Positions 1 through 12,700 of a DNA stretch of 64,000 nucleotides are shown here, piece by piece (within the stretch, counting starts at the first letter, position 1; the number at the start of each line of letters is the position of its first letter). The notes below the pieces were generated by a model. The model was given only the letters and a program-made list of their open reading frames with translations. It searched no databases and was not told the DNA's origin. The stretch covers positions 992,001 to 1,056,000 of the forward strand of contig OW051495.1 in assembly GCA_932521035.1 (NCBI GenBank), in the 5' to 3' direction. The stretch is from Oscheius dolichura. Its lineage: Eukaryota > Nematoda > Chromadorea > Rhabditida > Rhabditidae. The position numbers and the translations under genes are program-made.

Positions 1-853
1 CTTCTCCAACCGCTTCCTACCTCTTCGCTATAAATTTCATCACGGAATTCGCAGTTAGTTTACAGTTTATTTTATTATTTATTACCTAGCAACGGATTAA
101 TTACTAATTAATTACAGTAACCCCATGAAAATGAGGAAAAATTGACCGAAAGAGCGGGAAGCGCGCTTGAACCGTCTAACTTCAGTTTGTGCGCACTTTT
201 CGTCTAGTTCTTGTGGTTTTTGGGCAAATTGTACTTCGCATGCCTCGCATGCCGCATGCCGTATGCCGTGTGCGCGAAATACCCTTTTTGAAAAACGGTC
301 TTTCGCATGTTTGCACTTCGCATGCCGAATGTATTTTTACTGTTTTATATATGTTTCACGTGTTTTTCTTTGTGTTTTCGGCTCAGAAAAAATAGGCGAA
401 GAATTTTTATTTTGTAAACCTACCCTATATTGTTCTCCATCCTGACACGGCATGCGGGGCATGCGAAGTACAATTTGCCTGGTTTTTGGCAAAAATAAAT
501 TAGCGCATCATGGTCAGCGTAAAATTCTGGATCTTTTGAATCTAAACTTATAAAAATTCTGGCTGATTTCTAAACGTGGCAGGCGTTTTCGCGCGCCAAG
601 TGGTCAATTTCAAATTTTCGCGCCTATTTCGCATTTCTAGTGAAGTTTTTGTTTTTTCTTTGGATTATTTCAGTGTTTTATCTCTCAAGGATGTACAGTA
701 TCCTATAAAAGGGTGGAAACAGTGAAAAGTGGTGAATTTTGGCGGGAAAACTGCATGCGCGGGGGTTCGGTCGAGTTTGGGGTACGTATTACAAAAAAAT
801 AATGGGAATAATGTGTTTTTCTTTCAGCAGCTGATAATTTCCCCAACGAGAAG
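1..853. other. Upstream spacer with a foldback element
   Basis: No coding exon is supported here. It holds a foldback element at 223-479 (own entry) and, just before the first gene, a possible 5' UTR exon ending near 780 (a GTACGT donor follows). A TTTCAG acceptor at about 827 lies shortly before the chosen start codon at 854. Confidence 0.5.
223..479. repeat. Foldback element with 32-bp inverted arms
   Basis: Positions 223-254 and 448-479 are inverted copies of each other, 32 bp with one mismatch, rich in GCATGC. The roughly 190-bp interior between them is not repeated. The shape fits a small non-autonomous foldback or MITE-like element; no target-site duplication was established. Confidence 0.65.
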
Positions 854-2712
854 ATGAATTTCAATCGGAATGTTCATTTTTGCTGTGATGAATATCTGAA
901 TAAGCTGCCGGAGTTTATCCGCGCCCTGGAGAAGAAGGTCTTGAAACAGGAGAAGATGAGACAGGAGGGCGGGAAAGATGGCAAGAAGAAGAAACAGAAG
1001 AACCCGAAGAAGAAGAAGAAGACGGAGGACAGTGACGAGGAGCCGGTGTGGAAGCCCATTAACCCAAACCGGATTCATCTGTTGCACTTTGGACGAGGAT
1101 TTCTTCCCACCTTGTATCATTGTATCCATGGACCGCAGTTTGCAAAAATTACTACGTCTCGCATCTTTCATGTAAGTTTTTTACATTTCAGCCGAGAAAA
1201 CCAGAAATCGCACTGCGCGAAAAAAGGGAGAAAAAGTCGACTGAAAAAGTATTTTTCAAGAAAGCAAAAAAAGATTGTATCTGGTGGGAATCGAACCCGC
1301 AACATTTTTATTGGAAGGCGCGCCTCATCGCGCTGCGCCATTCGACAACCGGTTTAGCGTAGGTCAAACCGCATTTTAACAATTACAGATGATATTTCAT
1401 GGATAATTCACCGTTTCCTGTTTCAGATTGATGTGCTGGCTCGTCCCCATATTGATCTCGACCATTTTGTCACCAGTACCCTGCTGGACATCCACTTCTA
1501 CAACGGCCGGGGAGAGAAGATGCTGGCTGCAGTTGAGCTGACGGAGATCCATATTGACTACGAATTTCGAGAGCAGCTGCTAAAGAATACGGCCCATCGA
1601 TGGATGGATTGGATATTTTCGGCCGTCAAACGGGATGACATTATCCAGACGGACTGTGGCGAGGCCTATCTGATGATCTATTTCACCATCTCGACTATTG
1701 ACCTGTTGATCGGGGTCTATGGCCGCTTGGAGAAGTCACAGCTGGCTAATTTTCCCTTGAGCATGTACGAGACGTATATGGAACTGTATCGAGGAAGGGA
1801 CAAGGTTTCGGTAAGGCTTTTGAATCGCTTTTCGGTGGCTTTTCAAGCCAGTTTTAAAAAAGCAAAAACGTTTGTTACTCGGCGGGGATCGAACCCGCGA
1901 CCATTCCACTGGCTCGTGCGCCACTCCAAAACTGCGCCATTTGGCATAGTTGGATAGCTGAGAAAAAGCGGCTTACTGGCCCGGATCCTGAACATCCATA
2001 TTTTCAGGACGACCTGCCGACGTCGGGCAAAGATGCCTGGCTTCTCTGGGCCAACTACATGATCGTTTTAATGAGCCGGGTGCAAAAGGACACGTATCTA
2101 TTTGGCAGTTTTGATCCCTCCGAGCAGAAGAAGATTCGTGGCTGGGGAAAAGCAAAGCTGCTGTCGAAGAAGAGGGACGAGGTTATGGAAATATTTAGAA
2201 AATGGAGACGGGTTGAAGAAGACGAACAGGAGCACAGCGGCGGGGGAGAGACAGCCGAGCTGGTTGGAGGAGGGAAGAAGTCGACGAGGAAGAAGAAGGG
2301 CGAGACAGCCGGCGATGGGATGGTGGATTACGGTAGAATTACGGTAGATGGAGTGGAGATTGCGCACTTTACCGAGGAGAGAGACGAGAAGATGGCCATG
2401 CCCGGCGGGGGGATGCGATATTGGCCGACGCTGAAGAAGGAATGGAACGGCAGGGCGGAACATATTCGTGTGAAGCCTTTTTCACCGATAAAATGGATAG
2501 CCACAGCGGGAAGCGCCACAGCCGGAAGCACCGCCACAACGCCCGCGAAAACGGCAAAAACGACCGCCCGATCATGTGACGCCAAGACACCGCGAGGTGG
2601 CAAAACTTCCCGTCTAGCCAAGGCCAAAACAGCCACAACGACGACGACGACGAGCACTCCAACCACCGGCTCGATCCCTGCCACCCCTGAAAGACGGAAA
2701 GGTCGGAAATGA
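854..2712 (+). CDS. Unrecognised basic protein, 3 exons (468 aa)
   Basis: Exons 854-1171, 1427-1810 and 2008-2712; all junctions are phase 0 and follow GT...TTTCAG. Residues about 33-60 are a Lys-rich stretch interrupted by Glu/Asp. Exon 2 and the start of exon 3 encode a compact, probably folded region rich in Trp, His and Tyr (residues 107 to about 270). The C-terminal 100 residues are low complexity, alternating Thr, Ala and Lys and ending in a basic cluster, which would suit a nuclear or RNA/DNA-associated protein, but that is only inference. I do not recognise the family. The start is the first ATG after the acceptor near 827; an in-frame extension further upstream cannot be excluded. 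An AATAAA lies at 2826. Both introns contain an antisense tRNA-like element. Confidence 0.75.
1261..1350 (-). repeat. tRNA-derived SINE-like element, copy 1 (intronic)
   Basis: On the minus strand there is a box A-like TGGCGCAGCGCGATGAGG near 1341-1323 and a perfect box B GGTTCGATTCC at 1297-1287, followed by a tail TTTTTTTGCTTTC at about 1273-1261. No acceptor stem or good anticodon stem can be folded, so it is a tRNA-related element and not a tRNA gene. It lies inside intron 1 of the first gene, antisense to it. Confidence 0.6.
1856..1945 (-). repeat. tRNA-derived SINE-like element, copy 2 (intronic)
   Basis: Minus strand: a box A-like region near 1939-1922, box B GGTTCGATCCC at 1895-1885 inside a perfect 5-bp T-arm stem, then a tail TTTTTGCTTTTTT. 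It fills much of intron 2 of the first gene. The organisation matches copy 1, including the unusual tail, which is what defines the family. Confidence 0.6.
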
Positions 2713-4806
2713 TGGACAGTCAGCTGTAAAATAAGAAGAGGCAAGAAGTTTGCCTGTTTGAAGAACACAAATAACAAACAGTCGACTGCGGCAGTGATCG
2801 CGTGAGATAAAAACAATAATAATGGAATAAACCATTCTAAAAAGAGGCGGTGTTGGATTGTTTCGGGGCAGATTGATATATTCTTGGTTACTGACTTCTT
2901 CTCCGCCAAATTGCCCAATATGGTTGTTCGAGGCATTTCGGAACCCTTTTGTAGTTTGCGGTCTGTTATTGTTGGCTATTTTTCAATTTCATCACGAAAA
3001 ACCAGAAAATTACGGTCGACTTCGAGAAAAAGTGCTAAAATTCTAGCCCTTATGGGTTGAGAATGGATTGTTTCATTGCTCTATCCAAGTTCTTCACCTT
3101 CCGACTTCTGCTCCGTTCTACTATTTTTGGCATGTTTTGCTAGTAATCTATAAGTAAAAGGGGAAAGGGAGTGGTGGTTCTTCAGGATATCTTCAGACTT
3201 GACCTCAGAAAATGCTCGTTATCTGTTTTTTTCTGTATTAGTCGCCATTTTTAGAGAAAAGATAATGTCTAATGACAACAGGTGTCGTTCTTTATCCAGA
3301 GCAGTCGACCTAAAAGAACCGATAGGTAACGTTTTCTTGTTAGGAAAGCTCCAATTCGGGGTAGGAACACTGAAAAACAGATCTATTTTCTAATTTATTG
3401 TATTTTAGAGGAGTCTGCGCATCGACCAAGTGGAGAGAGATTAGCAAAGAGTTATTTAACTTCCACTTGAAACTTTTTGGTTTTACCCTGCCTTTTACCC
3501 AAAAAGGAGAATTCTCTTTTTCATTGATGCTTGAGCGAACATTCTGACTAATTCGACTCACAATTTCTTCTCCACTGCGAATTTTGACTGTTTCGTCAAG
3601 CTGATATAGCCAATTAGAGGTACCCAATTTGATAGATAACGCCTCCGGCCGTGAATTTCGTAATCACAATTGGATTTCTTTCTATTTCCCTTTATCTAGA
3701 AATTTTTACCGAACCTAAAAGCTAATTAGGTTGTATTATTTGGACTCGCTACCTTCCATCGCTTCTCCAACCACCTGTTTCCCCCTCCTGCTATATTCTC
3801 TCCGGCTAGACCACTTCAAAGGAAGTACCGACATGAACTCCGCTTGACCCTGCTTTCAGTTGATAATTAACAACCACCTGCGCGTCTAAAACAGTCACTT
3901 GACCTCCAAATGGGAAGTAGTACACCCCGTAGTCTTCCGTCCATCCTCCCTGCTCACCAGATCTTCTGTCACTTTTCCAGTCATTTTTATACTTTGCTTA
4001 TATAATTTTCTCGCCTTTTTCTAGTTTACTCCCCTATCCCCTCTCTGCAAAAGGAAAAAAAATGAACTGATGGTTGCATGAATACAGATAATTTGAAATT
4101 TTTTGATATTCGAGCTCTTCATAAAGAAAATAATATTGTGATGCCTCAATTAGTGAGTGTGCAAATGATGGTTGTGTACCGAATAATTAGCTCTTCTCTA
4201 CAAAAGACAGCTTTAGTCCATTCTCAATGAGGATTATATGGCTCTTGGTGATTTTTACTTGTAGACCTTTAATTTTGCGTTTTTTCATTCAAGATTGCTG
4301 TAAAATATTGAATATATTAGATTTTACTCCTTGGGTCCCGCAGTGAATGCGCGAAACACTCTTTACCCGTAGAATTTGTATAGGAAATGGACTTTTCTCA
4401 TATTAGTCTTCCGGCGACTTTACAGATCAAAAATTACCGAACCTATTGGATTTATATAGAATGTACTGTGAGAAGGGGCGCTCCTTACATAATTAGAATA
4501 AATTATATGGCTAAAACCAAAAAAATGTGTAGAGGCTGCTCACCTTTTCTGCTTCAAGTGATGGTTAAATATCGGGGCTTCACAATTTTGCTAATTTTTT
4601 TGAAATAACGTTTCTAATAGTACAAATTATCGATTTTTTTCTCCCTCAAATCAATCAGACGCTCACTGCTCACGGCAATTGGCTTGCCTCGCTTTCCCTC
4701 TACCAGAAATCAATATTCCATGGCTTTTTGATAATATCATCTGATCTCTTGCCTTTTCCCCCTTCCGAACCTCAAATTCTGAATGATAAATACCCCGATG
4801 TTTCAG
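2713..4806. other. Intergenic spacer, no gene seen
   Basis: After the AATAAA at 2826 I see no exon with convincing coding character. A 95-codon minus-strand ORF at 3340-3627 has no recognisable protein features. The next gene's first supported exon begins after a TTTCAG at 4806. An upstream non-coding or short first exon of that gene may lie here. Confidence 0.4.
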
Positions 4807-4812
4807 GAAGAG

Positions 4813-7800
4813 ATGGTCTACCGTTCTGATAAGCCGCCACAGTCGAAGGATGACAAAAACCGACGGGAAAGGGAACGCTATGGAGGGGTAAGGGAGATTA
4901 GCCTTTCTCTTGAAAATACTGATTTCTGGCCGATTTTTTTTGTTGAAAATAACCATAAATCCAAATTTTGGAGCTAGAGGACGGGAAGAGCTGGAATTCT
5001 TAATTTTGTTGCTGAAATTCGAAAATTGTGATCAGAATTCCAGTAGAACTTTTGTAGTATGGAAAACGAGCTTTTGAAGGCTTCGAGAAGCCTAGAAAGA
5101 AAAAAGACGGGGAAATTCCTAATGCATTTCAAGTCTTTTTTTATGATTCAATGTGACCTCAAATACTTCAACGGCTGGTTTACCTCACTTTGATCTTTCT
5201 GGATTTTTACCGTATTACTCTTCCCGCAATTTTACGGAGCAAAAATATACGCGAAGCAGTTATTTCCACAGCCTGAATTTCTAAATTTTACCCCGCCCAT
5301 TTATAAATTTTTGGCCACTAGTGGTAACCTAATCTCGGTGATTCAGATTGCCGATCTCATTATGCAAATCCGCCAGGAATTAGGAATCTCCGTCAAATTC
5401 CACGCTCCCATTCTGGTCAACTGTTTGGAGACAATCACTCGGCTGCAAGAGGAAAATGCTAAACTGGACATGGATATTGCTGCTGCAAGAAAACGTGGGT
5501 CATTTCTAAATTTGATCAACCCCCTTTTTCCGTTTCGTGGTTACTAGAAATTTCTAAATTTTTCCATTTTCCTGATGGGTGGAGGGACTTTTTCTTCATA
5601 ATTGAGCAATTTTCAGTTCAACGGGACCGTCAACAATTAGGAATAGACGCTTCCGGCCCCTTTGGTCATGGTTCTCGGCCTACAAATCACGGAGTTCTGC
5701 CCGGCTCCCTTCCCCTCATCCAGCCGAATCAATTTTTGGGTAAGCTACTAGTTTTCCTATGTCTCTACGAGAAATCGTTTACAAACAACATTTTTGAACT
5801 TATTTCCCCTCCCAAACATAAAAATATAAAATTTCCCCCTTTTAGCACTCCAAAACGCTGTAGGACCTAAAGCCCTTCCTCCTGTTCCAATGACTCAAGG
5901 AGCTGGCTTCTCTATCCCAGGACAGCAACAACAACCTATACAGATTGTTTCTTCCCCGGGTTCGAGTCCAGGATATGCGGAAAGGAGAGAAGGAGACGGC
6001 GGGCAAGGACAACTACAGAATAATGTGAAACAGGTGTGTTTGACTTATTTTAACTAAAACTGGTAAACGTCAACATAATTTAATGTTTTACTGGAACTGT
6101 AAATTTCAAAGGGGAATGATTTTATTGATCTCAGTTACGTAGTCATGAGAATTGACAGGAACCATCTGATGGGTTACTGTATCTTCAAATTGACAAATAT
6201 GGGGACGGCTATACCATCTTTTATCCCGTCGGAAGCCTAATAGCAATCAAATCTTCTTTGAAAAGCTACAGTAAGATCCACTGGATTGCTAAAAATAAGA
6301 CGAACAAAAACAAAAAGTCTATGTTTCGTGGACACTTTAAATTCACAGTAAACGAATCCAGTCAATTGGATATGGGCAACTGCCGTCTATGAACTCAAAT
6401 GAATGGCCAGGTACAGCGCGAATATGATGGGTTACTGTAGTCCTGTACAAATTAACCTATTTTCAAGCTTTTAGCATTTTGTTTTGGCTAATTATGAAAG
6501 AGCGGCATTGAAAAGATTGGAAACATGCCATGTTCCATAGTGGCATCAAATATAGCACCGCCTAGCTTACACACTACGGGGAAGACTATTAGCCATCATA
6601 ATTTGAATTAGAATGAGCTAGAGTGGGGATAATATTACTGTAACTGTACACCTTTATTACCTCAAAAAGCCAGGTTTCTGGAGAATTTGAGAGAGAGTTG
6701 TTAGCTTCCAAAAACTGTATTCAATCTGCTAACCAATATTTGAATGGGTATTGAAATAATTTAATGTTTTATGGGAGAGATAAATTTTCAAGACAATAGG
6801 TCAATTGATCCGTTGAGCAACTCTCTGTTATTTGAGCAAAAACTTGAAAGGGGGTATTACAGGTGCTGGAGATAATGCTTCAACTAGGCGCTAAAATAGT
6901 CTTTCTAGGGCCAATACTATGAAAGCAAAAATAAAGCCCATGTTTTACTACAAAACTAAATATTTCAGTGATTAGTTCAACCGGTAAACACCTGATTCCG
7001 TGCATGTATTATAAAATTATCTGGTATGGCAATACTTGGAATTGGAGGTCCCAGTTTCTTTACAGTAATCTTTCACAGCTCATTTCCACAAAAAGTCTTA
7101 TTTTTGGAGGAAAGTAGAGTAAAAGGCGGTTATTTCTCAAAATGATACGACCTAAAAATTACTAAAAAAAGCTAAAAAACGGGATCAAAGATTATAATGT
7201 TTTATGGGGAGGATAAATGTTCCAATTATTAAACCAGTTATTAGGTCAAAGGGAAAATGAGGGAAATCTATTCAACCGTGTACATTGTATTGTATTATTA
7301 CGGTAGCTAAAGCTAATGTTTCACCGAGAAGCTAAAATAACTTCTTTCTAGTCTAGAATTAGTCACCCTGTCGCTGATTCCAGAGCCCTTCCAATCCCAT
7401 ATTGTTCGCTTCCTCTTTCACCCTGCCAGGAGGACAAACGCCTGCTCTTCCTGCCCACGGCTCGGCTCAGCCATCTACCAACCGACCACGACCTCTATCC
7501 CCGGATTATCTACCCCAAACAAGGGAAGAAATGACCATGACGCAGGTTGGTAGCCGCTTTTCCGACTAAAAACAGTCGAAGATCTGAAATGTTTACATTT
7601 TTTGCCGTTTTGGAGTCCTTTATTAGAGGGCAGCCAATTTTCCTTTGATCATGGAGTGAAATGGAATTTCGAGTATTTTAGGCGTCTTGTAACCAGCAAC
7701 AGCAATCTCAAGCTGTTCATCCAGGACCAGAAGGGCCATTCCTCGATATTATTCAACAACAACTGGGGCAAAATATAGAATATGGAGCGCAGGTAAGGAA

Positions 7801-9275
7801 GCACTGGCGTCAATTGGAGAAACCACTCATGAATTGAAATTGCCGTCTGGGTTGAGAATATAACGGCAACTTGAAACGGTTGCAAACGCTGAATATAAGG
7901 AGTCATGAATACTTATTGAATTAGCTTCATCCACGCCTTTCATAACTCACAAAAAGTGTCAGAAAGTCAAAATTCGAATTTATCTAAGATGCCCGAAACG
8001 AAGAAACTTTTGCATAAGTGATCGAAACGAACAAACATTGGTCTAGAATACTGCCATTCCTAGAGTTTCATGTACACCATATAAACTGGGTTGTGGCCTG
8101 TCCGTTAGTAGTCGGGATCTTCATAACGAAAGAAATGATCTGTAGTCCCCCCTGTAAGCTCAATTTAGGTCCAGCAATCTGTTCCCGGCAAAATGGTGCA
8201 TCAGAATATGGCCATGAGGCAGCGGACCAGCCCGTATCAGAACCACCCGCATCCTGTGAAACAGCCACAGTACCACGGCCAACAACAGAATATGTATCAG
8301 GTAGGGGTTATTCTTTTATATTTTATTTATATTTATATTATATTCGGAATTTAATGAGAAAAATATTCACTGGAATGTAAAGTTCAAATTGTATCCATTT
8401 TGTGAGACCAAAGGGAATTTCTAAAAAAAGAGACGGAATTGAAATTTTTATTTTTAGCAACCAACTAAAGTAAATCTTCCTTGCTGTATATAAGGCTTTC
8501 TTGAAAAATAATAGAATTTGTAGATAAATGAGTCTCACTTCTTTAGATAAATTTTCAGATCAACCAAGAGTCAGCTGTATTTTTATCTCCTGGACAGCAT
8601 AACCACCACTCAGCTGCTAATGGAAATGGAAATAATAATATGGCCATGCAGCAGCAAAGACAACAGCCTGTAGAAATGGAGAGTAATGTGAGTTTTACAT
8701 TGAACATCTTCTAAAGCGAATTATTAGAGAGGGCGCATACTAGAGTAGCCCCCAGTAAAACAATTAGAAAACTTGCCCGCTCATTTTTTGATAAAATTGA
8801 ATGGGAAATCTTGGGGCAATGTGGAAGTAGAAAGTTAGCTGTTGTTTTAGTTGGGCTACAAAATAAATCTAGTGGTGCTGAAAGTACCTCATAACCTTAT
8901 AAGAGAACTTTGAAGCGCTAATAATATTACGCTAACTCGGGAATATTATTTTGTATCAAAAATAGTCCCAAATCTATGAAATTCGCTAACATTCAGTTGG
9001 CGTCCTCCTAGTTTTTTTCTCTGCTTCGGTTCAAACATAAGTAAACCATTTTATTCCAGTTCCCAATGTAACCATTCCTTTACTTTCAGATTCATCAAAC
9101 CCGCGATCTGCCGCCTGACAGCCGTCCTCCCAGTTCAGCTTCCGAGGGATTCTTCTCCTCCTTCGAGGACTCCAGCAACCAGAGCATGTTCAGCGAACTC
9201 AACAACACCCAGCCGAGTGATCTGGGCCATTCAGAGACATTTGAAGAAGAAGATTATTCCATAGAGCAGATTTAA
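4813..9275 (+). CDS. bHLH/zipper-like, Gln/Pro-rich protein, 9 exons (417 aa)
   Basis: Exons 4813-4887, 5347-5494, 5617-5739, 5846-6033, 7384-7545, 7682-7792, 8169-8300, 8559-8687, 9090-9275; every intron phase agrees. Residues about 14-75 read as a basic segment (NRRERER), a helix (IADLIMQIRQEL), a loop and a second helix (ILVNCLETITRLQ) running into a heptad segment (ENAKLDMDI). That layout is the bHLH-leucine zipper order and also resembles the bHLH of NCOA/SRC coactivators. The rest is Gln-, Pro-, Asn- and Ser-rich and looks disordered, ending in an acidic stretch (SETFEEEDYSIEQI), as in activation domains. No PAS domain or LxxLL box was found. The start ATG follows an acceptor directly, so an upstream exon may exist. 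The 1.35-kb intron 4 has no coding content that I can see. AATAAA at 9384. Confidence 0.8.
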
Positions 9276-9766
9276 TGAATCTTTCGGGTTGCAGATTGTG
9301 TGTATTTGATAGGAAATAGTCTATTTTCATCCCGATATATCGTATTTTCCTGGTGTTATTGTATTATATTAAAGAAAATAGTCAATAAAAGTCAAAAATT
9401 TGTCGGAAATTGGGAAGATTCTGAAAAAATAGAAAATATTCATTGATTTCGCCTGTAGATATGATGAGAAATGACCAAAAAACAACTAACAAAATAAGTG
9501 AATAGAAGAGGAGAAAAGAGAGAGATAGCTGAGATCGGATAGACATTACGGTAGAAGGAGTGGTGGGAATGGAAGGAAGAGAGAGAGGAAGAGAGAGGGA
9601 GAGAGACTCGTAGAAGGAGGTATTAATTAATCAAGTGAAATTCCCGAAGATTTTAGATATCTGGGTCCCTAGACGAAGGGGGCACTTCCCTGGACCATTG
9701 AACACGCCGGCTGCTGTTCCCATTGGCTGGAAATTCTCTATATTTTCCCAGTTTTTAGACTAGAAA
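9276..9766. other. Convergent 3' spacer
   Basis: The spacer between the bHLH-like gene (+) and the STAT gene (-). It contains the plus-strand AATAAA at 9384 and a GA-rich low-complexity stretch around 9560-9620. No gene is seen. Confidence 0.5.
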
Positions 9767-12700
9767 TTACCCATAATCTGGAGGAAAAGTGGGGAAGGGA
9801 GTCTCCATGGGCCATTGGTTTATAGCTGAATTCGGCGTTTCGGGATAGTTGAGACAGGCCAACACATCGGCTGATGACTTTCCGTGGCTTTTCATCAAAG
9901 CATCCAACTGGGATTCGAAAGATGACACCTAGAATGAGACAAGAATTGATAGACATCGAAACAGCTGTATAAAAGGGAAAATTTAAATATGGAAAAGTTT
10001 CAATGGTTTTAGAAAAGGAAACTACGGAATTCGAGAATCAATCCGTGTGCTGAATATCGCCCGCCGCGCGAAGCGCCTTAAATAAAAGTTGTCTGATTCT
10101 TAGTTTGAATTTGAAATTCAAGCGCCTTTGTTCCCCAGAGTGTCAAATGGTCCAGTAGTGGAAAGACCTGAGGCAGGGAACGAACTATATAAGAGCTAAT
10201 TTCATCCACTAGAGGTTAATATGATTTCCTAACTGTCGGAACGAATTTAAAACATTTCCGAGTCATTGCAGTTGTTGTCCGGATTTCGAAACTAATTATA
10301 AGCTTTGTTACTCAACTCCCTAGTATTTTCTATGCATTTTAGTGTAAAATAAGGTCAAAACAGTACAAAACAGTGGTTTTCGAGATGATTATGAAGCTGA
10401 AAATAACGAAATGTATCTAACCATGGAATTGTATTGTACCATTTGGCCCAGGTTTCATATGAAGGTAAAACCTCAACACTTCTAATTTGTCTGATTCTAT
10501 GTTGCTGGAGTCTTTTGAAAATAAAAATTGATGACTTGAGCATCCAAATAATAAAATCGATTGAACCTTTTGAACTTTGAGTTCAAATACAAAATGTTTT
10601 GACGAATAGATAAAAACTAAAAGTTATGCAAATTGAAGTGCTCAACCTGTGCCGAAGCAGTCACATTACCGTAACCTTACAGTAATATCTTCAAGATTGT
10701 TTCCCCAGCTCCTGTATTCAATAAATTGGAAAAATGTTCCAAGACCTCTAGAAAGGGAGTCCAAAAGCATTCTAATTATTGCCTTTTTGGAATAATTCTA
10801 ACATGGTACGGTAGGGAGAAATAAAGGGGAGCCGTCAAAATAAGCTGCAACTCACCACCGGCACAACAGCAGACGCCGTTCCCACCACTGAAGACGAAGA
10901 GGTGGGAGTGTGTCCATTTGTCCCCGTTGCATTGTAGCCATTAGCAGCGGTACTGACCGTCACTACCGACGGCGGCATCATGGTGACCTTCGGCTCGACG
11001 GGGTCATTCAACCCGCAGGTGACGACAGCTATCCTCATCGGGGTGAAGCGCATCTTGGTCATCTTGTCGACTGTTCCCCCGTGGCTGATATTCGTCATTA
11101 TCGTTCGAACCTTGCCCTGATCCGCGCCTATTCCGTACTTTCGAATTAGGTCTTTTAGCGGCACGAGTTCGCGATTCGCATCCAAGATGAATTCTATCTG
11201 GAAACCGGGAAATTTGAAGTTCGCAGCTGACCATATAAGCGGAAAAGGAAGCGAGTTTTGATTTTATCGCCAAAATGAAACATTTCTCGGCTTACCTTTG
11301 CGGATTCGGCAATATCGGACATGTACTCGAAGATGCTCTTCGCTTGGAGCTTCTTTAAGTCGATCGGTTCCAAATGAACCACATTCCGTCTCCCAGGTCT
11401 GATAGCTATACAGATACTCCCACCAATGACATGGGATATCCGGATACACATCGTAGAACGGTGAGGAGTCAGAATAGCATTGATCTGGAACAGGGAATTT
11501 TAGCTTTTTTGTGCTTTGAGGAGGAGTTAAAGGAGAAAGAAGATTGTGACAATGTTTCTTCTAGGAGTTACGGCAATTTGCAAAGTATAAAAAATGCTTT
11601 ACGTCGCTGATAAAATACAAAATACGGATCTTTTACCGGTGAACAGAAAAAAAAATGTATATGCATTATCCAAAAATTTCTACTCTTGTAAAGAATTACC
11701 TTGATTTTTGGCCAAGAAAGATTCAATACTACAATCCCCTGCTTTGTTGGGGGTTTATTACGAAATTGTCGTATTCTCGGTAATTATCGGTAAACGGTCG
11801 TTATTCAGAAGGATCAGTCATTTCTCATATTCAAGACCTCCGGTCTGATTATTTTATTTTCTGTTGTTTTGAGTGGAAATTAAATAGGTAGAGATTATTG
11901 TTAGGGTGTTGGGTAGGACACAGGGCTAGTTTTGAATAATAATGGCTCCTTTGCGATTCTCTCTGTCGGTTCATTTTAGAAATTTCGTTTTGGTATTATG
12001 GTATCTCAAACTATCGTTGGAATTCAATCAAAGAGATTAAATAAACAACTCGAAGCTCTGGAAAGATAGAAAGTTTCTAAAATTCAAAAGTAAAGACATT
12101 GTTCTTTTTATGTTTTGAGGGAAAGTTAAAAAAGAACTGGTCATAATTAGGGAAATCGAATATAACACTTACCTCCTCGATGTCGCTGAATCCCATCAGA
12201 ATGTAGTCATTCCAGAGAAGTTTTACATTTGTTCGGGCGTCTTGATAGATCTGGAGAACTTCCAATAGCCCTGAAATGTTTCGGGATCAACTTATAACAA
12301 TTGTATTCTTTATAAGTTCGTTACACTCCGTTTATACGTCTATGTTAGTGAAAAATTGAGAATCTAAGAATATTCTGTGGACTAACCTCTCCAAATGCTG
12401 AATCTCATCTGATTCTGGTCGACGTCGTATTTCAGATGGGGGCAGAGGACATTCTTGAAGGTGACCAGCCTCTCTCCTCCTGAAAAAATTGATATGAAAT
12501 ATAGTGTACCGTAATCTTCCAGCGAGAGCAGAATCTTTTTAGAATTCTAAACAATTGGTCCGAAGAAACAGGCCAACTCCGAAAGTTGCGGATAAATAGA
12601 AATTTTGAAACTGTTTTTTTCCACTTGAGAAACTTGTTTTTTTGTTGTTATTCACAATTATCTAATTTCGACGGAACCACTACACAAGCGCATCTCCTCT

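Noticed and set aside
1261-1945. Two intact tRNA genes in the introns of the first gene
   Set aside because: Box B is good, but acceptor and anticodon stems do not pair, so they are tRNA-derived elements only.
2328-2936. 202-codon minus-strand ORF with Val-rich hydrophobic stretch
   Set aside because: Antisense of exon 3 of the first gene; hydrophobicity results from reading ACA/ACG Thr repeats in reverse.
3340-3627. 95-codon minus-strand ORF
   Set aside because: No splice, signal or family features; composition looks like chance coding in spacer.
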